A stretch of DNA of 64,000 nucleotides from Bryoerythrophyllum caledonicum (GCA_963971425.1 OZ020514.1:24788602-24852601); one strand, 5' to 3'. Positions 46,204 to 59,680 are shown, counted from the first letter of the stretch. Numbers and translations: made by a program. Notes: a model not told the origin generated them from the letters alone.

Positions 46204-47868
46204 AGAGACACTTTATTCAAGCCAATCCCCTTAGGAAACCGGCGTTCTTCTTCTTCTGTATATGGTTTAACCTTTTCAATGCATGCATACACAATGGTAA
46301 GCGCCAACTCCAATGAAATGCCCTCATGCCTTCTCTTAAATCTTGCATTTTATCTTTTGTACATAATATATAGAACACTCGTACTTCTATTCCATCCAAA
46401 TGTGGTACAATTGTTGCATGAAGTGGGAGGTTATACTAGTTAGTCTTGACAGTTGAATGAAAGGCCCAAGAATTATTTGGAAAGAATATCTTTGCCATAA
46501 AGTGCATTCAATCGTCTTTCAATAACCATAACAAAAGGCCGCTTCTTCAAATCCTTATCTTTTGAAGAATATGACTGATAAATTATAATCTTACTCTGTT
46601 CTTGCAACCTCATACACTTACGCAGTGCAAAAGCTCAATCATTTTTTTATAAAGCATCTACATATTATATAAAACATCCAAATTAGATACATATTGACAT
46701 ATGAGATACCAAAGAAAAATGTATAGAACATTTAAAATACAAGACAAAACCATGAATATAAAATAGAATTATCACTTGATTGCATAGAATGCCTTAATTG
46801 CCTGACCTCTTTAGCAATGATAACGAACAATATAAAAGGCATTCCATCTCTGTCACCAAAGCTCTAGGTTGACGCACATGGCTTTGCACAGAGGGCTCGT
46901 CGGCTATCGCATCGGCTACCGTAGCGAGGCCCAAACTTCCATGTTTAGAGATGCACGTGGCACCTTTTTTATTTCTTACCTCTTTTGTTTACACTGCCCT
47001 TTTTGCTTTGCCTCACCCTGGGCACTGTTTATTTGATCATTTGTTTTTTTTAGAAAAAATCCTTTATCTTTCTGAGGTTTTTTTTTAGGTTTCTTTTGTG
47101 TAAGGCAACTTGTGGAAAAATTATCTTCTGTACGGTATTCTCCATTGTTGAGTCAATTGTAATTTGACTATTGTTTCTTCACTCTTAGTTCATACTAGAT
47201 GAATAAAAGCGTTTCTTGGGATCATAAATTTGGAAGACCTTTGTGGCCTCTACATTTCATTTGAAGTATTCAAATCATCTATCCATTACTTCATTCAAAG
47301 TAGTTCAAATTGTCTTTCATACTCTGTATATAAATAAGACTAATTAGAGGTAGAGTCAATGAAAAAAGAAGCGATGGATCTTATCAAAACTTTGGTTGAC
47401 TATTTTAATATTTGGGTTTAGGATTTTATTTAGGGTTTACATATTATATTTGAGTACATTTGTCGATGAGCCACATACGTGTTAGGTTGCTCTTAAATAT
47501 ATAGAGGTGACCTAATTTCTTATCAAATTTTGTTCCTCCTTCTTGTAGTTGATGGAAGGATTTGTAGAGGTCCACCTCTACGTCACCGCATCATGCACAA
47601 GGTATGTAGTCTTATTAATATTATGTCGTTGAAGTTCAATATCTATTTTGATTATTGTAATAGAATGTTTTCGATGCATTTATGAAGTCTTTTTTTTTCC
47701 TTTTTTTGTAGGTGCATATAAGCATCAATGGACCCTACTTTCTACAATAGGGATCCAATTATATAGATGCTCTTGTTAATGATACTATGCAACCCTACCA
47801 TACTACTTTCTGCCTAGGAACTCCAAAGCCAAGGGCGATGTCGATTCTAGAATCTTTGAGTTGCTTGC
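46204..47868. other. Interval without a recognised gene
   Basis: AT-rich DNA; I see no repeat boundary. It may contain the 5' part of the Harbinger element, since a plant-type tttttttgtag acceptor-like word lies at 47700-47711. Confidence 0.3.
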
Positions 47869-48700
47869 ATGATCTTTCTTTGCTTATTACCTAACAAGAA
47901 AACACATCCTCCAACAACGTTCCAGGTTCAGCCTATGCAAGACATCCACTATATTTACTTTGAATCTATTCTTTGGAGATTGTCTAATAAAATAGAGGAC
48001 AACAAGTACATGGGGTTCTATAGAATGAGCCTTGTAACATTTGGAGAATTGATAGAAATATTAAGACCATATGTGCAATCATACATCTTTGATCCTGTTA
48101 GGCTCCAATTTGAAATTAGGAAGATTGTCGCTATAGTACTTTTCACGTATGCACATGGTACCTTCCCTTAACACATGGCTAATTGCTTCCAAGTCGGAGC
48201 TTCCACAATTCGCAAGTATGTAGACATAGTTTTGAACATCTTCTCAGACAAGATCAAGTTGTTCAATAAGTGCGTAGGCTTATCCGGAGAAGCACAATTG
48301 CAAAGGATGATTGATGATTTTGAGGCCATCACAAGGTTATCGAACATATGCAGTGCAATCGATGGTACACACATTCCTCTTACTAGTTGACTAGATCAAA
48401 AAACCACCCTTGTATCGAGTGACTCTTACAATAGGAAGAAATTCAACTCTTTTGTTCTATGAACTATTTGAGATGCAAAAAAGATTTAATACAATAATTG
48501 TCATATTGGGAGATTTCCACGACTTTGAAGATATATGCTCTTCAAAATAACATTTTAGTAGACATTTGTAGGTACATAGCATAGAGCCAATGCACCCTAA
48601 ATGCTATATTTCATTACAAGGAGAGACCAAATAAGCCAAACGTCACAAAAATTGGTAGCAGTAATAAAAGCATATTCTTTAAATCCAAGCTCTATTTAAG
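47869..48700 (+). pseudogene. PIF/Harbinger transposase remnant (DDE_Tnp_4)
   Basis: One plus-strand frame from 47869 reads YMGFYRMSLVTFGELIEIL, IRKIVAIVLFTYAHGTFP, a TAA, then ANCFQVGASTIRKYVDIV and ICSAIDGTHIPL. The last carries the first catalytic Asp in the family motif IDGTHI. After a TGA the frame continues SSDSYNRKKFNSF and DAKKI with several more stops (as in YYNRKG...DAK of the family). Similarity fades after about 48500. These elements target TWA sites and need a Myb-like partner protein, which I do not see here. Confidence 0.75.
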
Positions 48701-49980
48701 CTTCATGAAAGAAAATCACTTGCAATACTTATTTATTCCTAGGCAAAACAAAATCGTACAATCTCTAATAAAATCTTCTAAGGAGTTCCTCTATAAGCCT
48801 CTATACACAATTTCAAAAAAGCCCATTGACGCTGACAAGTCCACATTGCCCCATTTCCTTGCATTCATAGATTGTCTAAAAGACGCAGCAACCCCCGCGT
48901 ACGCACCTCATCAACGATTGATTTAGGCAGCGAGTGGCGGCGGATAGGATCCGAAGAAAACAATTTGTTTCTGAAAAATCCTCCAAGAGAATGAGAGGGC
49001 AAAACTGTTTTGCTAAGGGTTTTTGCTCAACAAGTGTGACATACAATCCAAACATATACACTTTTTAAGTTGAATAGCGATACACGGCACACAGAATGTC
49101 AATAACATTAAGATCCACCCAAGTGCACTTTAGGAAAAATGGAACTAAAATGCTTAAAGGTACATCCATGAAGCACATTTTTCATCCATCCAAATATAAA
49201 TTAACGCAAATGAAGCTAAATTATATGAGTGCAATGCCGCTTGATATTCATCAAAATTGCCTACGCAAAGAATTAGTCAATAGTGCAATACGTAAGAGGT
49301 GAACGTACGACGCATTGTTAGCGAGCGTGAATAAGGAGTATTCCTCAAACCATCACATAGTATTCCTCAAACCATCATATATGTTTGCAGGAGTACAATT
49401 CTTTGGATTCAAACATGGAGACTCGGAAATTGAACAAGGCCAAACTGAACAAGGCCAAAGTAGCAACAAGGAGTTAACACCATATTTGTTATATTGACAG
49501 ATTTAGCACTCCCAAATTAACACATGTAGAATATAAGAGCTATAGTCCACATCTAAACTTTACACTATGGACGGATATGAGTTTCCATTAAATTGGGAGG
49601 TAATGTTCACTACAAAATCCTTAGAAAAATAAGTACAATGATTTAGGGTTACATTACAAATCTAACTATAATATTGAAAAGCAAAACAAATTAGTCGACA
49701 CTTCTTTTATACCACATGTGTTCATTGAATATGAATAGCTAAATATTCACATTGAAGCCTAAGAAGTTACAAAATTCTCTCGAACCTACTAACCCGGTTT
49801 AACACCATGCTCCAAGTTAGCCAAAAGTGAGCTAAATAACGGATAAATAGCCACTTGTAAGAGAATTAACTAAACATATTATGATGAGCCTTTTTTTAAT
49901 TCAAAAGAATTTCAGTTCACCTTGTGGAATACACATTGGCTAAAAATATATATAACGAGTTTCAAATGATGGTGTTCAGA
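48701..49980. other. 3' remains of the Harbinger-type element and spacer
   Basis: Short frames (48705-49302) are Lys/Ser-rich with weak resemblance to plant Harbinger tails, but none is secure. 49300-49980 is AT-rich spacer. Confidence 0.3.
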
Positions 49981-49984
49981 AGTG

Positions 49985-50200
49985 GAAAAAAAGTTGCACA
50001 CACAATAGCTCTCTTTGAACTAAAGTGTCTCCATCACTTAGAAGTGCAATGAACTCAAAAAAACAATTCCACAAACTTTAGCTCCACTTGACCTAAAGTG
50101 CGCACCATTACTAAGTGGAGTGAACTAAAAAGAAGATTTGCTCACACTTTAGCTCCACTAGAACTAAAGTGTAAACCAACATTTACTTTCTATCATTCAC
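49985..50200 (+). repeat. Tandem ~70-bp units with CACTTTAGCTC...GAGCTAAAGTG
   Basis: Three diverged units contain the inverted pair actttagctc / gaactaaagt around a cacta spacer, followed by gcaccat-actaagtg and agtgaactaaaaagaa. Unit starts near 50074 and 50145 give a period of 71. The same unit occurs near 57.46-57.62 and 60.17-60.34 kb. Confidence 0.7.
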
Positions 50201-50505
50201 CATGAAGGCAATTACTGGTGTTATTGGTTTCAAGATTAGAAGCAATTTACCACATTGTTATTTTAAAAAAGAAACAAAAACATACTGCAAATTATCACTG
50301 AGATGCAAAAATAATGGAGAGAATATTTCATAGCAATCATTGGCATCAGATATAGTCAAACAGAGTGTAATCGAATACAAATATCTATAATCTGAGCACC
50401 AATGGATCTAACCATACTACATGACTATCACGCATCAGAATCCAAAATCTAGGAAATGGAAAGTCCATTTATCTAGGTCTATTACGATTCGGACCTGACA
50501 AGTGC

Positions 50506-53313
50506 TTACAAGGAGGCCTTGATAATCGCTACTTGACCCTTCGGAATTTTTGTAGTTGAATCTTGCACATGACGTCCATCCCTCTTTGAAGACCTAGGTT
50601 TCCATGCTGTCAAGATTGAATTGATACTCTCCCACGATATGGCTATCCCCTTTTCAATCGTCCAACGAAGGTTGCAATCTGTATCCCAATCTTTATAGAA
50701 CTTCATAACATCCCGATCGCGCGATATAGGGCGGAAGAATTGGATACGGACGGTGTTTGGCATATTCGGATTAGAATTAGGATCTGAATTTGCTACAACA
50801 ATCCAAAATGGGTGCTCGTCTCCATCACAAGGTCGCAATGCAACAAAATAGCTAGCAAAAAAATCACAACCAACTCTAAAAGAAGGAGGTGGACGATCGC
50901 GTCTCTCGCCAACAAAATGCTCATCTTCACAGTACTCCTCGCGAACTTCACCCTCCACTAAGAATTCATCTTCAATGGCATAGACAATTCCCGTCGTTGG
51001 CCAATAGCCGTCTTCGAATGATATGGACGTATGCATCGGAAGAGTCTGAGCATCTCTTAGGTCGCGCCAATAGTACGATAGCGGCTCAAAACGTGATCTG
51101 GCTTCAACAAACTCCCGCCATGATTGCTCGCTGTGATCAATGAATCCTGAAAGTCCCTTCACCACCTCATGGAGATGCCGCATCGTAGAAGGCTTCAATG
51201 CATCAGGTTCTCCGCGAGGCCATAAAGACCTTCCTTTAGAATCCTCCTTCCATAATTTGATGCCACTACCTTCTCGTCCCTTAGGAAGCCAATCCTCATC
51301 ATGACAAAGGATTTTATACTTCATTACCGGACAACCACTTGAGTCTAGATAAAACTTGAACTAATGAGCCTTTGTATGACCCTGCAAAGCTTCATCACCG
51401 TCCGCAATCATATCCCCAATGAACTTCTTAAAGTCAGGAACCTCTTGAATGAGATGCGGGATTGTGGGAACACTCTTATTTTTCATGAACAACCTCATGA
51501 AGAAAGGAATGGTTGGAAAACTCTCCTTCCTCAGTGTCATACTCCAACGACCAAATAATGCATCTATATCATCATGTGTATGACCAACTAGCATGAAATT
51601 AACATGTACCTTGCAGAAGATGCGTTTTACAACAAGGAGAGACCAAAAACAGAAAACAAATCTATTTTTGTTATCACCAACAACATTGTCCATTTGCACG
51701 TTCAATATTGGAGGCAAAGGCCTCCCTGGAACTAGGATATTTGGAATGTGCCCTAATGGATCCAAACACATCTCTGCACCCCGTAATACCGCCGCATACA
51801 ATGGATGAGAACTAGATTCTGGAAAGAGTTGCCGGGACGATGACTTCGGAGGCGCCTCCAGGTCACGCAATAGTTTCGCGAACGACCCGACCGTGTAATT
51901 GGCATCATGGGAGTATAAATCAAGGTCGTAATGGGCGTAATGGTGGTCCACATGACCATGGACAAGCATGCCTGTGACTGCAAGAGGCAACTTCAAAAGC
52001 TCATCTAAGTGCTTTGTTTTATGTGAAAAAACTAGAGAGGCGGTCTTTGAGTGATCCATCTTATCATGCATGATGGTTAGAACCTCCTGGGGCGACGACT
52101 TTGATCGAAATCGGTTCAGGTAGTACAAGTCCCGATGTGCGAAAGCAGAATCGATGTGAACCTGCATCTTCTTTTGCCATAGCAGTGATGCTTGTGTTCC
52201 AGGTTGAGTAAGCTTCTTTTGATCCTGGTATTTGTCACCCATAAAACAACGGGCAAAGTTGTCGCCACCTTTCTTGGCATAGTATTCAGGGAAGCTCACT
52301 CGCCAAATCTTACTCAAGCTTAAGGTTGACATTGGCGGCAATCCACAATTAGCGAGGTGATCATCAAGAAGCGGTATCTGATCCTTCCACTTAAAACTTG
52401 TACGGAAGACCTTTGCCACAACCTTCTCACCAGATGGGAGAACACAAGACTTGTGAGGCATGTGGTCCACACGACTATCGAAGATGGCTCCAAGAGCGGC
52501 AGTAGCCACAACCGTATGACCTCTAGGCTTACGTAAACTGGTATTTTCGTGGTGTTGAGCCGCATGACCAGCGGCAGTGCCTTTCGCATTCCGATAGAAA
52601 GTACTCGAACTTACATCCATGATTTTCATTCAGGCATGGGCACAAACGTCCACACCCTCTAGGGTCACAACCTTCCTACCTGCAGCGTTCTATGAAACTG
52701 TCTGTAAACGTCGAGTTTAATATGATTTCTAAACAGCACGACGGTCTCAGTGTACAAGCGCGTCCGGAGGACTTTTATTTTACCTCTAGGGTAGTGTTGA
52801 ACACAGTTTTGAATGCAACAACTATTGCTCGCAACTGCATTAATGGAATGAGGGGTCATGAGGAATTCAGCATTCTTAGACACCGTTGGACGTGTATTCC
52901 TTGAGGAATTGTCGTACGAACGGGAACTCCCACCTAGAGGCCTGTTACGCTCAACCAACGAGACATTGTATATGTCCCTAAGGCAATGATGGAAGAGACT
53001 CACACGGTTTAAAAAGACTTGTTGAATTGGCCAGGACTTAAACGAGTACCTCCATTCATCAGGAGCTTCCTCCTCAATAAAAGTACTGGACACATGTACT
53101 ACAACATTAGAATCCCCAAGAGGACTAGAAGAACCTAGAATTGCACTGGACCGGACATTGCGAACCAACCCCTCTGCAACGCGAACACCCGAACCATTGT
53201 GAAGCAAAATAGTCATCCCGACCCAGAGACGGCGAGGAATAACATCAAACTCAAGAAGGTTTGGGTTCACGGGAGCGTCAAATTGAACATCGCCGTCCTC
53301 CAAGGACGACATC
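50506..53313 (-). pseudogene. DUF7869-type gene, copy B (probable transposase), nearly complete
   Basis: Coding starts at ATG 53312, one base behind acceptor ggaatgcag. The order is: N-terminal domain with VIPRRLWVGMTILLHNGSG; Cys motif SNSCCIQNCVQHY; a frame change near 52690; GRKVVTLEGVDVCAHA, TGA (52630), MKIMDVSSSTFYRN; FARCFMGDKY; KMDHSKTASLVFSHKTKHLD; NVQMDNVVGDNKNRFVF; FMLVGHTHDDIDALFGRWS; TAG (51361); then the C-terminal BAH-like part with YFVALRPCDGDEHPFWIVV to 50506. The TGA falls where copies A and C both have Trp, and the TAG where copy A has Gln. Only three lesions separate about 930 codons from an open frame, so this is the best guide to the family. Confidence 0.85.
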
Positions 53314-54037
53314 CTGCATTCCAAAGAGATAAATATTAGATAATCCTTCCCATAAGTATGGGTGAATACCTTGTAGGAATGGACATCAATGCAGAAGCAT
53401 AGGAAGTGGGTAATTTAGCTCGAATCAAGGTAAGGTGTGGCGCTTGAAAAATAACTTGGATTCAACTGAATTGACATTGTAGAACAGGCCAATTTTGCTC
53501 GACTTGAGGTAAACTCAGATGGTATTATATGACAAGAATACAAATTTATGTCAACACTTTCAATGCGAATATGAAATAATCACACCCTTGTGAATGACAT
53601 TTTAGCTCGACCCGACCTAAGATGTTGACTATTAAATGGTATGACAATTTAGCTCAAGTCGAGCTAAACTCACGTAGTAATTAGGAATGACAGTTTAGCG
53701 CGAGTCGAGCTAAACTGTCATTGGTAATATGGTATGCCTGTTTAGCTCGAGTCAAGCTAACCTGTCGTTTAAAATAAGGTCTCGCACTTTAGCTCGATTG
53801 GAGCTAAAATGTCATTCCGTGATTATCACCGTCATTTTCGGGCATAATATGGACAAACTCTTCAGCCTATGAATCTGCCTTTCTGTATACTAGAACCCAA
53901 ATCTCTGCATTAGTAATCGAGAAACTCGCAATGACGCTTCAAAATCACAGTAGCAACTGGAACTAGAGCAATAAGCATCACTGTCACATCCTAATTGCTA
54001 GAATACACGGAGAATGCAAGAAGTAAACTTTGTGTAC
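53314..54037 (-). repeat. Inferred 5' intron of copy B with palindromes
   Basis: Donor tttataag|gtacac (54037) and acceptor at 53314 bound 724 bp. Inside are inverted repeats with the core TTTAGCTCGAGTCGAGCTAAA: decayed at 53413, 53492 and 53599, and good at 53642-53668, 53688-53718 (one change), 53736-53766 and 53787-53816. The arms end in gaca/tgtc. The arrangement parallels copy A. Confidence 0.65.
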
Positions 54038-54526
54038 CTTATAAAGTAGACAACCGGTGCGTTGTTGCCTCGCGCAAGCGCCCTGCTCAACCGTGCGCAA
54101 CCTATAAATGTTGCCCTCCTCAACCTCCCACAGTTGTACCACCTCCAAGCCTCCCACCCACCAGCCTTGCACAACAACCAAATTGTGAAGGAAGGAAATG
54201 AAGAAACTAGGCGAAGTTCGCCGAGGTTAATCACGGACAGACGACTGTTTCAATTGCGGGCTACGATTTAAGAATTGGCGGGAGGAAACTTTTCCACAAC
54301 CCCTTAAAAAGTGCAGATTTGAAATCTTGGCGGAAACTAAATCAACTATTTTCCAGTCGACTAAAATAGGAAGAGTACATACCTCGAATATACTCGCACA
54401 TGCGACCATTTTCCGCACATTTTTTGTGTGGATTCAGGGTTAGGTCAGGCTTTCATACACCCCTGTACAAGGCAATATTTTATCTTTCATGTCATGATAA
54501 AAAATCAACCAACATTCTGCATATCA
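54038..54526 (-). other. Probable untranslated first exon and upstream region of copy B
   Basis: The 54038-54240 part is of higher GC than its surroundings and open on both strands, ending in a good donor (minus sense). No protein family is recognised. Confidence 0.3.
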
Positions 54527-55180
54527 ATTTCAAACTTTGAAGGAGAAGCGGATGATCTAGATTGCTATGTATAAATAACTGTATTTGAGATGAACATAGA
54601 AGTATTTTTGATTATGAGGATCTCAGTTTAAGCGTATAAGCTAAGTGAGGCCTCTGTTTTGAAAGAATCATTCTCACTCTTGGTTAAAATCGTATACTGT
54701 AGTTAGTATAGACTCAAATACTTAAATAGTTTCACCCGAAACTGCTAGCCCAAGAAAAACCAAAAACTTGTGCGTACACAAACTAGAGAAGAATTTTTCT
54801 ACTCCTTGGTATTCAAATGATCTCCATACTGAGTTGAAGATAAGGTTTATATCAACTTCAAATTTTGACAAAAGCGGATGATCTAGAATGCTATGTATAC
54901 ATAACTGTACTAAGATGAACATAGAAGTAAGATAATGAGGATCTCAGTTTAGACGTATAAGCTAGGTGAGGTCTCCGTTTTGAAAGACTCACTCTCACTC
55001 TTTAAAATCGTATATTGTGGTAAGTATAGACTCAAAGACTTAAAGAGTTTCAATCGAAACTTGACAGTTCAAGAAAAACCAATCATCCTGTGCATACACA
55101 AACTTAGAGAAGAAATTCTCTTCCTCGGTTCTCAACTGATCTCCAAACTGAGTCGAAGGTTAGATCATAGCTTTCAAGCT
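54527..55180. repeat. Tandem duplication, period 326 bp
   Basis: The words cggatgatctaga (54549 and 54875), aggatctcagttta, taagctaggtgagg and tagactcaaa recur in the same order with about 85% match by eye. Two units, non-coding. Confidence 0.85.
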
Positions 55181-56095
55181 TCTAGCTTATAGAGAAAAGC
55201 ATATACATAGTGGAAAATGAATACATGTGCGTATCACATTCAAGATTAGAGTAAAACATGATATATTGAAACACAAAAACTATTAATCAACAGGTCTTGG
55301 TGAAGAGGAAGCAGCTTTGTAGAAGTTGCAGTGGTCATGTTGGAATGAAGAGTCTTTTAAGAAGAAGTAGTCCTCAAATGTGCCCGTCCCAAGAACAAAA
55401 GCAAACAACAATTTGCAATGTTAGTGAGGATGCACCAGGTGTCTGCAGACTACTTCGACTTGCTATTGTCGTCACTTGAAAGAAACTCATAAACAACAAA
55501 CCAAAACGTAATCATGCATCTACAACCAAGACAAGAACCTGTGAACCCTGAGAAGCCATAGTGCTGGAAATTGAGACGTCCGATGTATAACTACTCCCGG
55601 AGCCAAAGCTGTGGAGGCTGCCAATTTGTAGGCAGCTGCCGCTGCCAGTACTGCAAGCTATCACCTAGTGTTCGTGTAGCGACAACATGTGGAACTCACA
55701 GTTGCAAGGTGAGCACTTTATACATGGTGAGATCGAGCCATGCAAGCCTGTGATCCGTGTTTGCTGGATTGGGTGTTTAAAAACAGCGTATGCTCAAGTG
55801 CTTCAGCCTACCGTGATTAAAACGCCGCTTGAGTCACTTTCATGTCAGTGGTGGCGCTAGTGCGGCCAGATCATTGCAACATGATCAACCGTTTTGTATA
55901 TTTAAGAACAGTGTTGTGTCGGCTAGCTTTAATCGGAAGTAAACAAACTGGTGAAATGAGCACCGTTTGTTTGTTAAAAAATTCCAGTCTCGCTTTTTAG
56001 TAAAAAGATGAGGTAGCATGTCAAGTATAAAAAGGTCCATATTTAATTACTTCATAAGAAGTAGATGTGTCGTAAATCCATACCCAACCTTTTAA
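55181..56095. other. Interval with no recognised gene
   Basis: Short Cys-rich ORFs at 55297-55479 and 55571-55753 have no family signature. There are no repeats I can name. Confidence 0.3.
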
Positions 56096-56097
56096 AA

Positions 56098-56170
56098 GGA
56101 ATAGGGTTTAGGGTTTAGGGTTTAGGATTTCCAGTTTAGGTTTATAGTTTAGGGTTTTTAGATTAGGTAT
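56098..56170 (+). repeat. Short telomere-like run (TTTAGGG)
   Basis: Three clean tandem copies, tttagggtttagggtttagg, then degenerate copies to 56160. Confidence 0.85.
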
Positions 56171-57039
56171 TATCCTTCTGATGATATTTTATTTCAATTT
56201 ACTAATACTTTGAATATTCCAGATATTGACAATTCAACTAAGATATAGGAAAATGTAGAGATGATATTGAGATGATAAGAAAGAATTTGTATTACAATCC
56301 AAATAGGACTTATCTATAAAGTTCAAAGCAAAGACCTTAATGAACGAGTAGCATTAAAAAAACAAAAAACAAATTATATGTGCACATGTATTTTGAGCAA
56401 AAAAGTATGTATTTAAACATGCTTTGGACATCATTTCTTTGGGGTTTTTAAAAAGTGCATAATGTTACTATTTTGTAATCAATTTAGAATGTTCATTCTT
56501 TTGCAAAAATCTCCAGTGTTCCCATGGTCTAGATTTGGAATTGAAATTAGTTACTATCCACTAAGTACTGAAAGATTGAAAATGTGCGGAAACTAATAGT
56601 TGGATTCAAATATCTTATTCTTGAGTTCACTTTATATTATCATGAGTTTAGGGTGTGACAATCAAAGCATGACATGAAAGATGGAGGAATTCTTGACCCT
56701 ACAATATATATTTTATGAACTGACGTGAAACTAAAGACTCTGTCATTTATAAAACATAGAGAGTGGAACAATATTAAAAGATTTAAACAAGAAACAAAAT
56801 GACCTCCTCATGACAAAAAAAGGATAATCAAAATATAAAATATAACTAATACATAGTGTATCACTTAGTGCATCAGGTATAATTTAATGTTCGTAATAAA
56901 AGTAATTTTGAATTTATTTATACATGCAAAAAAAGAATAATTAGTTCTTGAGCACGTTCTAGTGGTCGCAAATTATATTTTAAATTCTCAAAATTTGTAG
57001 AAGGATGATAGATGACATGAGGCATATTACTAAGTAAAT

Positions 57040-57345
57040 TATTTTCTCATTGAACGTCTTCAATAAAAGTTATGCTAGCCAAAAGAGAAACTTCTCGATT
57101 GCCGGCATGTCCGGCAACTTAAAAACCTTTTGCTATGACACACTATGGAATGTGATATTTTCAATACATAGAAGTAGTATTAGAACGTTTGATATTGTGG
57201 AAAAACATGTTACTTTTCTAGTGAAAAATAAGATTATATCCCAATTCATACATTTTCACACATTGTCACATATTTTTGGTTTAGGGTACCAAGAATACTT
57301 AGACATCATATCCACTTAAGACTAGGAGATCGTCATATTTTTTTT
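57040..57345 (+). repeat. R repeat copy 5, left part
   Basis: It matches R from the aaaccttttgctatgac segment through cattttcacacattgtcac and gggtaccaagaa. It ends in a T-rich stretch near 57345; the rest of R resumes about 3 kb later at 60350. Confidence 0.6.
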
Positions 57346-59509
57346 GTTTTTAATATTACTATTAGAGATTTAGGTCTACATATTTTGAAAATCCTTTTAA
57401 AATTCAAAAGATTACTATTTCACTTATGAAATACTTAACCATCAAGAGAAGTACGGAGTTCAAAATGATTGTTTGAAGAAGTGGAAATACACATTGCACA
57501 GACATCAGCTTGGTTTTTAGCGGAGGTGTGCCCGATCACTACGTGCAATGAACTAAAAAGAAAATACGCACACTTTAGCTCCACTACACACAAGATGGCT
57601 TCTAGTGTAGTGGACACTAAATACAAATCCATACACTAATTGTATAATCTACAATAAGTGTAGTGACAATACTATATTATACTAAATGTCAACTATTAAA
57701 CTAAATGTCAATCCTAATAAATAGTGGAACATAAGGTTTTTCACTTGTGGACATTTAGTGTATGAAACCTAAAAAATGGTAATGTATACATCTTGAGCAT
57801 CAAAGTAAAGAAGGTTTGAGTGCATGTAGAAAAACAAGATTTTGCAAGAAAAAATTTGGGAAAAATTGAACGTAAATATGGAGCTGTAATATAGGAAATT
57901 CAATCTCACACAAAATAATTCAAGCAAACTTAAATGTACAAGTTATAATCGGTAATGGATCTTTTTGTTTAATGTATTTGTAGCTTAATGTTACATGAAG
58001 AAAATAAATGTAGTGTTTTTCCAAGTTTAACCTAGGGATTCTTCTTTAGAAAATTAGAGCAATTTGGTTTACTTTTAGTTAAATCAATTTGACAGTATCA
58101 ATAGTAATTGCATGTCATAATCAAATTGATTCCCATCCATGATGATCTCAACATGATCTCAACATCCAATCAAGATGTTCACTACATCCAATTGAATTCC
58201 TTTGCGTATGCAGGATGCATTAATTACAAGTTATAGACTCCACTCGAGTCAATTTACAATCTCAATCTCGACTTATAGACAATACTAAATCCATCTACTT
58301 GATGAAGGGTTGATCAAACCTTTACAATTATAATGTATTCAATTATGTCATTGCCACCACAATCATCTGATTGTTATATAAATCATCTATTTGAAATAGC
58401 CGGCCAAACTTACATCAAATAGAATGTAACCTAATTAATCAACCACATTTCCTAATGGCAACTCTATGTCTATCAACTCTCTGGATCTTCTCGTGTAGTG
58501 ACGCCTCCAGCCCACATATACACACATCCAATTGATGATCAGTTATGCCATATCTACCATAGGGTCGTCATTTCTATGATTAACTTATCATAATCCAGTA
58601 GATTGTCACGGTTGTACTCCCAACAAACTCTGACTCTACATAAACTTCTTTACTTAATCAACTTGATGCATCTCTCAAGACGATTTCCTTTTTATTGGAC
58701 CTCTCTCAAGACTCAACAATTATCTATTTTACATCTCCAATTCACGACCTCTCCGTAATCAGTTAGCATGTAAACAAATCAATTAGATAGAGTCACAGGT
58801 CACAAAAACCATATCCAACATCGCAACGTGCATCCAATAGATCACAACATCGACTTGATATCATGTGTAATAGCAATACAATTGATAGAAACTACACAAC
58901 AATATTACTATAATATGAAAAGTCTACAATCGAAAGAGTGATCAATTGGATTTGAAACAAAGTGGTGACTATCACTCGAAGATCTATCGCTAAAATGCAA
59001 AGTGAATAGTGTTTTTCTCTTCCTCCTCATCTATCATATAGTACTTACATATCGCAACTCTTCATATTCTAACTTCTCCATGAAGCCCTTTCCTACCTTA
59101 ACCTCCTAAACTACATCATTCATCTATTTGAATCACTTTATCATTGTAAAACAAACTTTTAGTTGATTTGGAGGCCTTATTTACACTACAATTGTAAGAA
59201 CTACATCAAATTGGAAAAGTCACTACTACAGGAGCAAAAACTAAATCTCAAAAATTGGACAAAGTAGAATGTACATATGGAGGGAAAATGAAATCACAAG
59301 TACAAGATTGGAAAAATAGGAACATTCTTTTGGGAACGAAAGTGAGAAAATAAAAGAATATTGGTTTGGAAAAAAACTTAAACATACAATAAATATAGAA
59401 ATAGAAATTAAATACTCATTAGATATCCATCACATATGCATTTAATATGCATTACACATTCAGTAAATATTCATAAAATATTGAAATACATATTGATTAT
59501 ACATTAGAA

Positions 59510-59605
59510 ATTTATTAACTATTGAGTAACTATTCATTAACTATGCATTAACTATTCATTAACTATTCATTAACTATTCATTTCCTATTTATTAACTATT
59601 CATTA
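59510..59605 (+). repeat. Minisatellite, ~11-bp unit tattcattaac
   Basis: About six near-identical tandem copies of tattcattaac with small variants, within the AT-rich interior of the 57.3-60.3 kb insertion. Confidence 0.85.
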
Positions 59606-59680
59606 AATATTCTATAAGTAATCATTAAATATACAAATATTCATTAAACTATCATAAAATATACTTTTAAAACTCTAAAG

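Noticed and set aside
55297..55753. Short Cys-rich ORFs
   Set aside because: Too short, with no conserved spacing and no splice or signal-peptide support.
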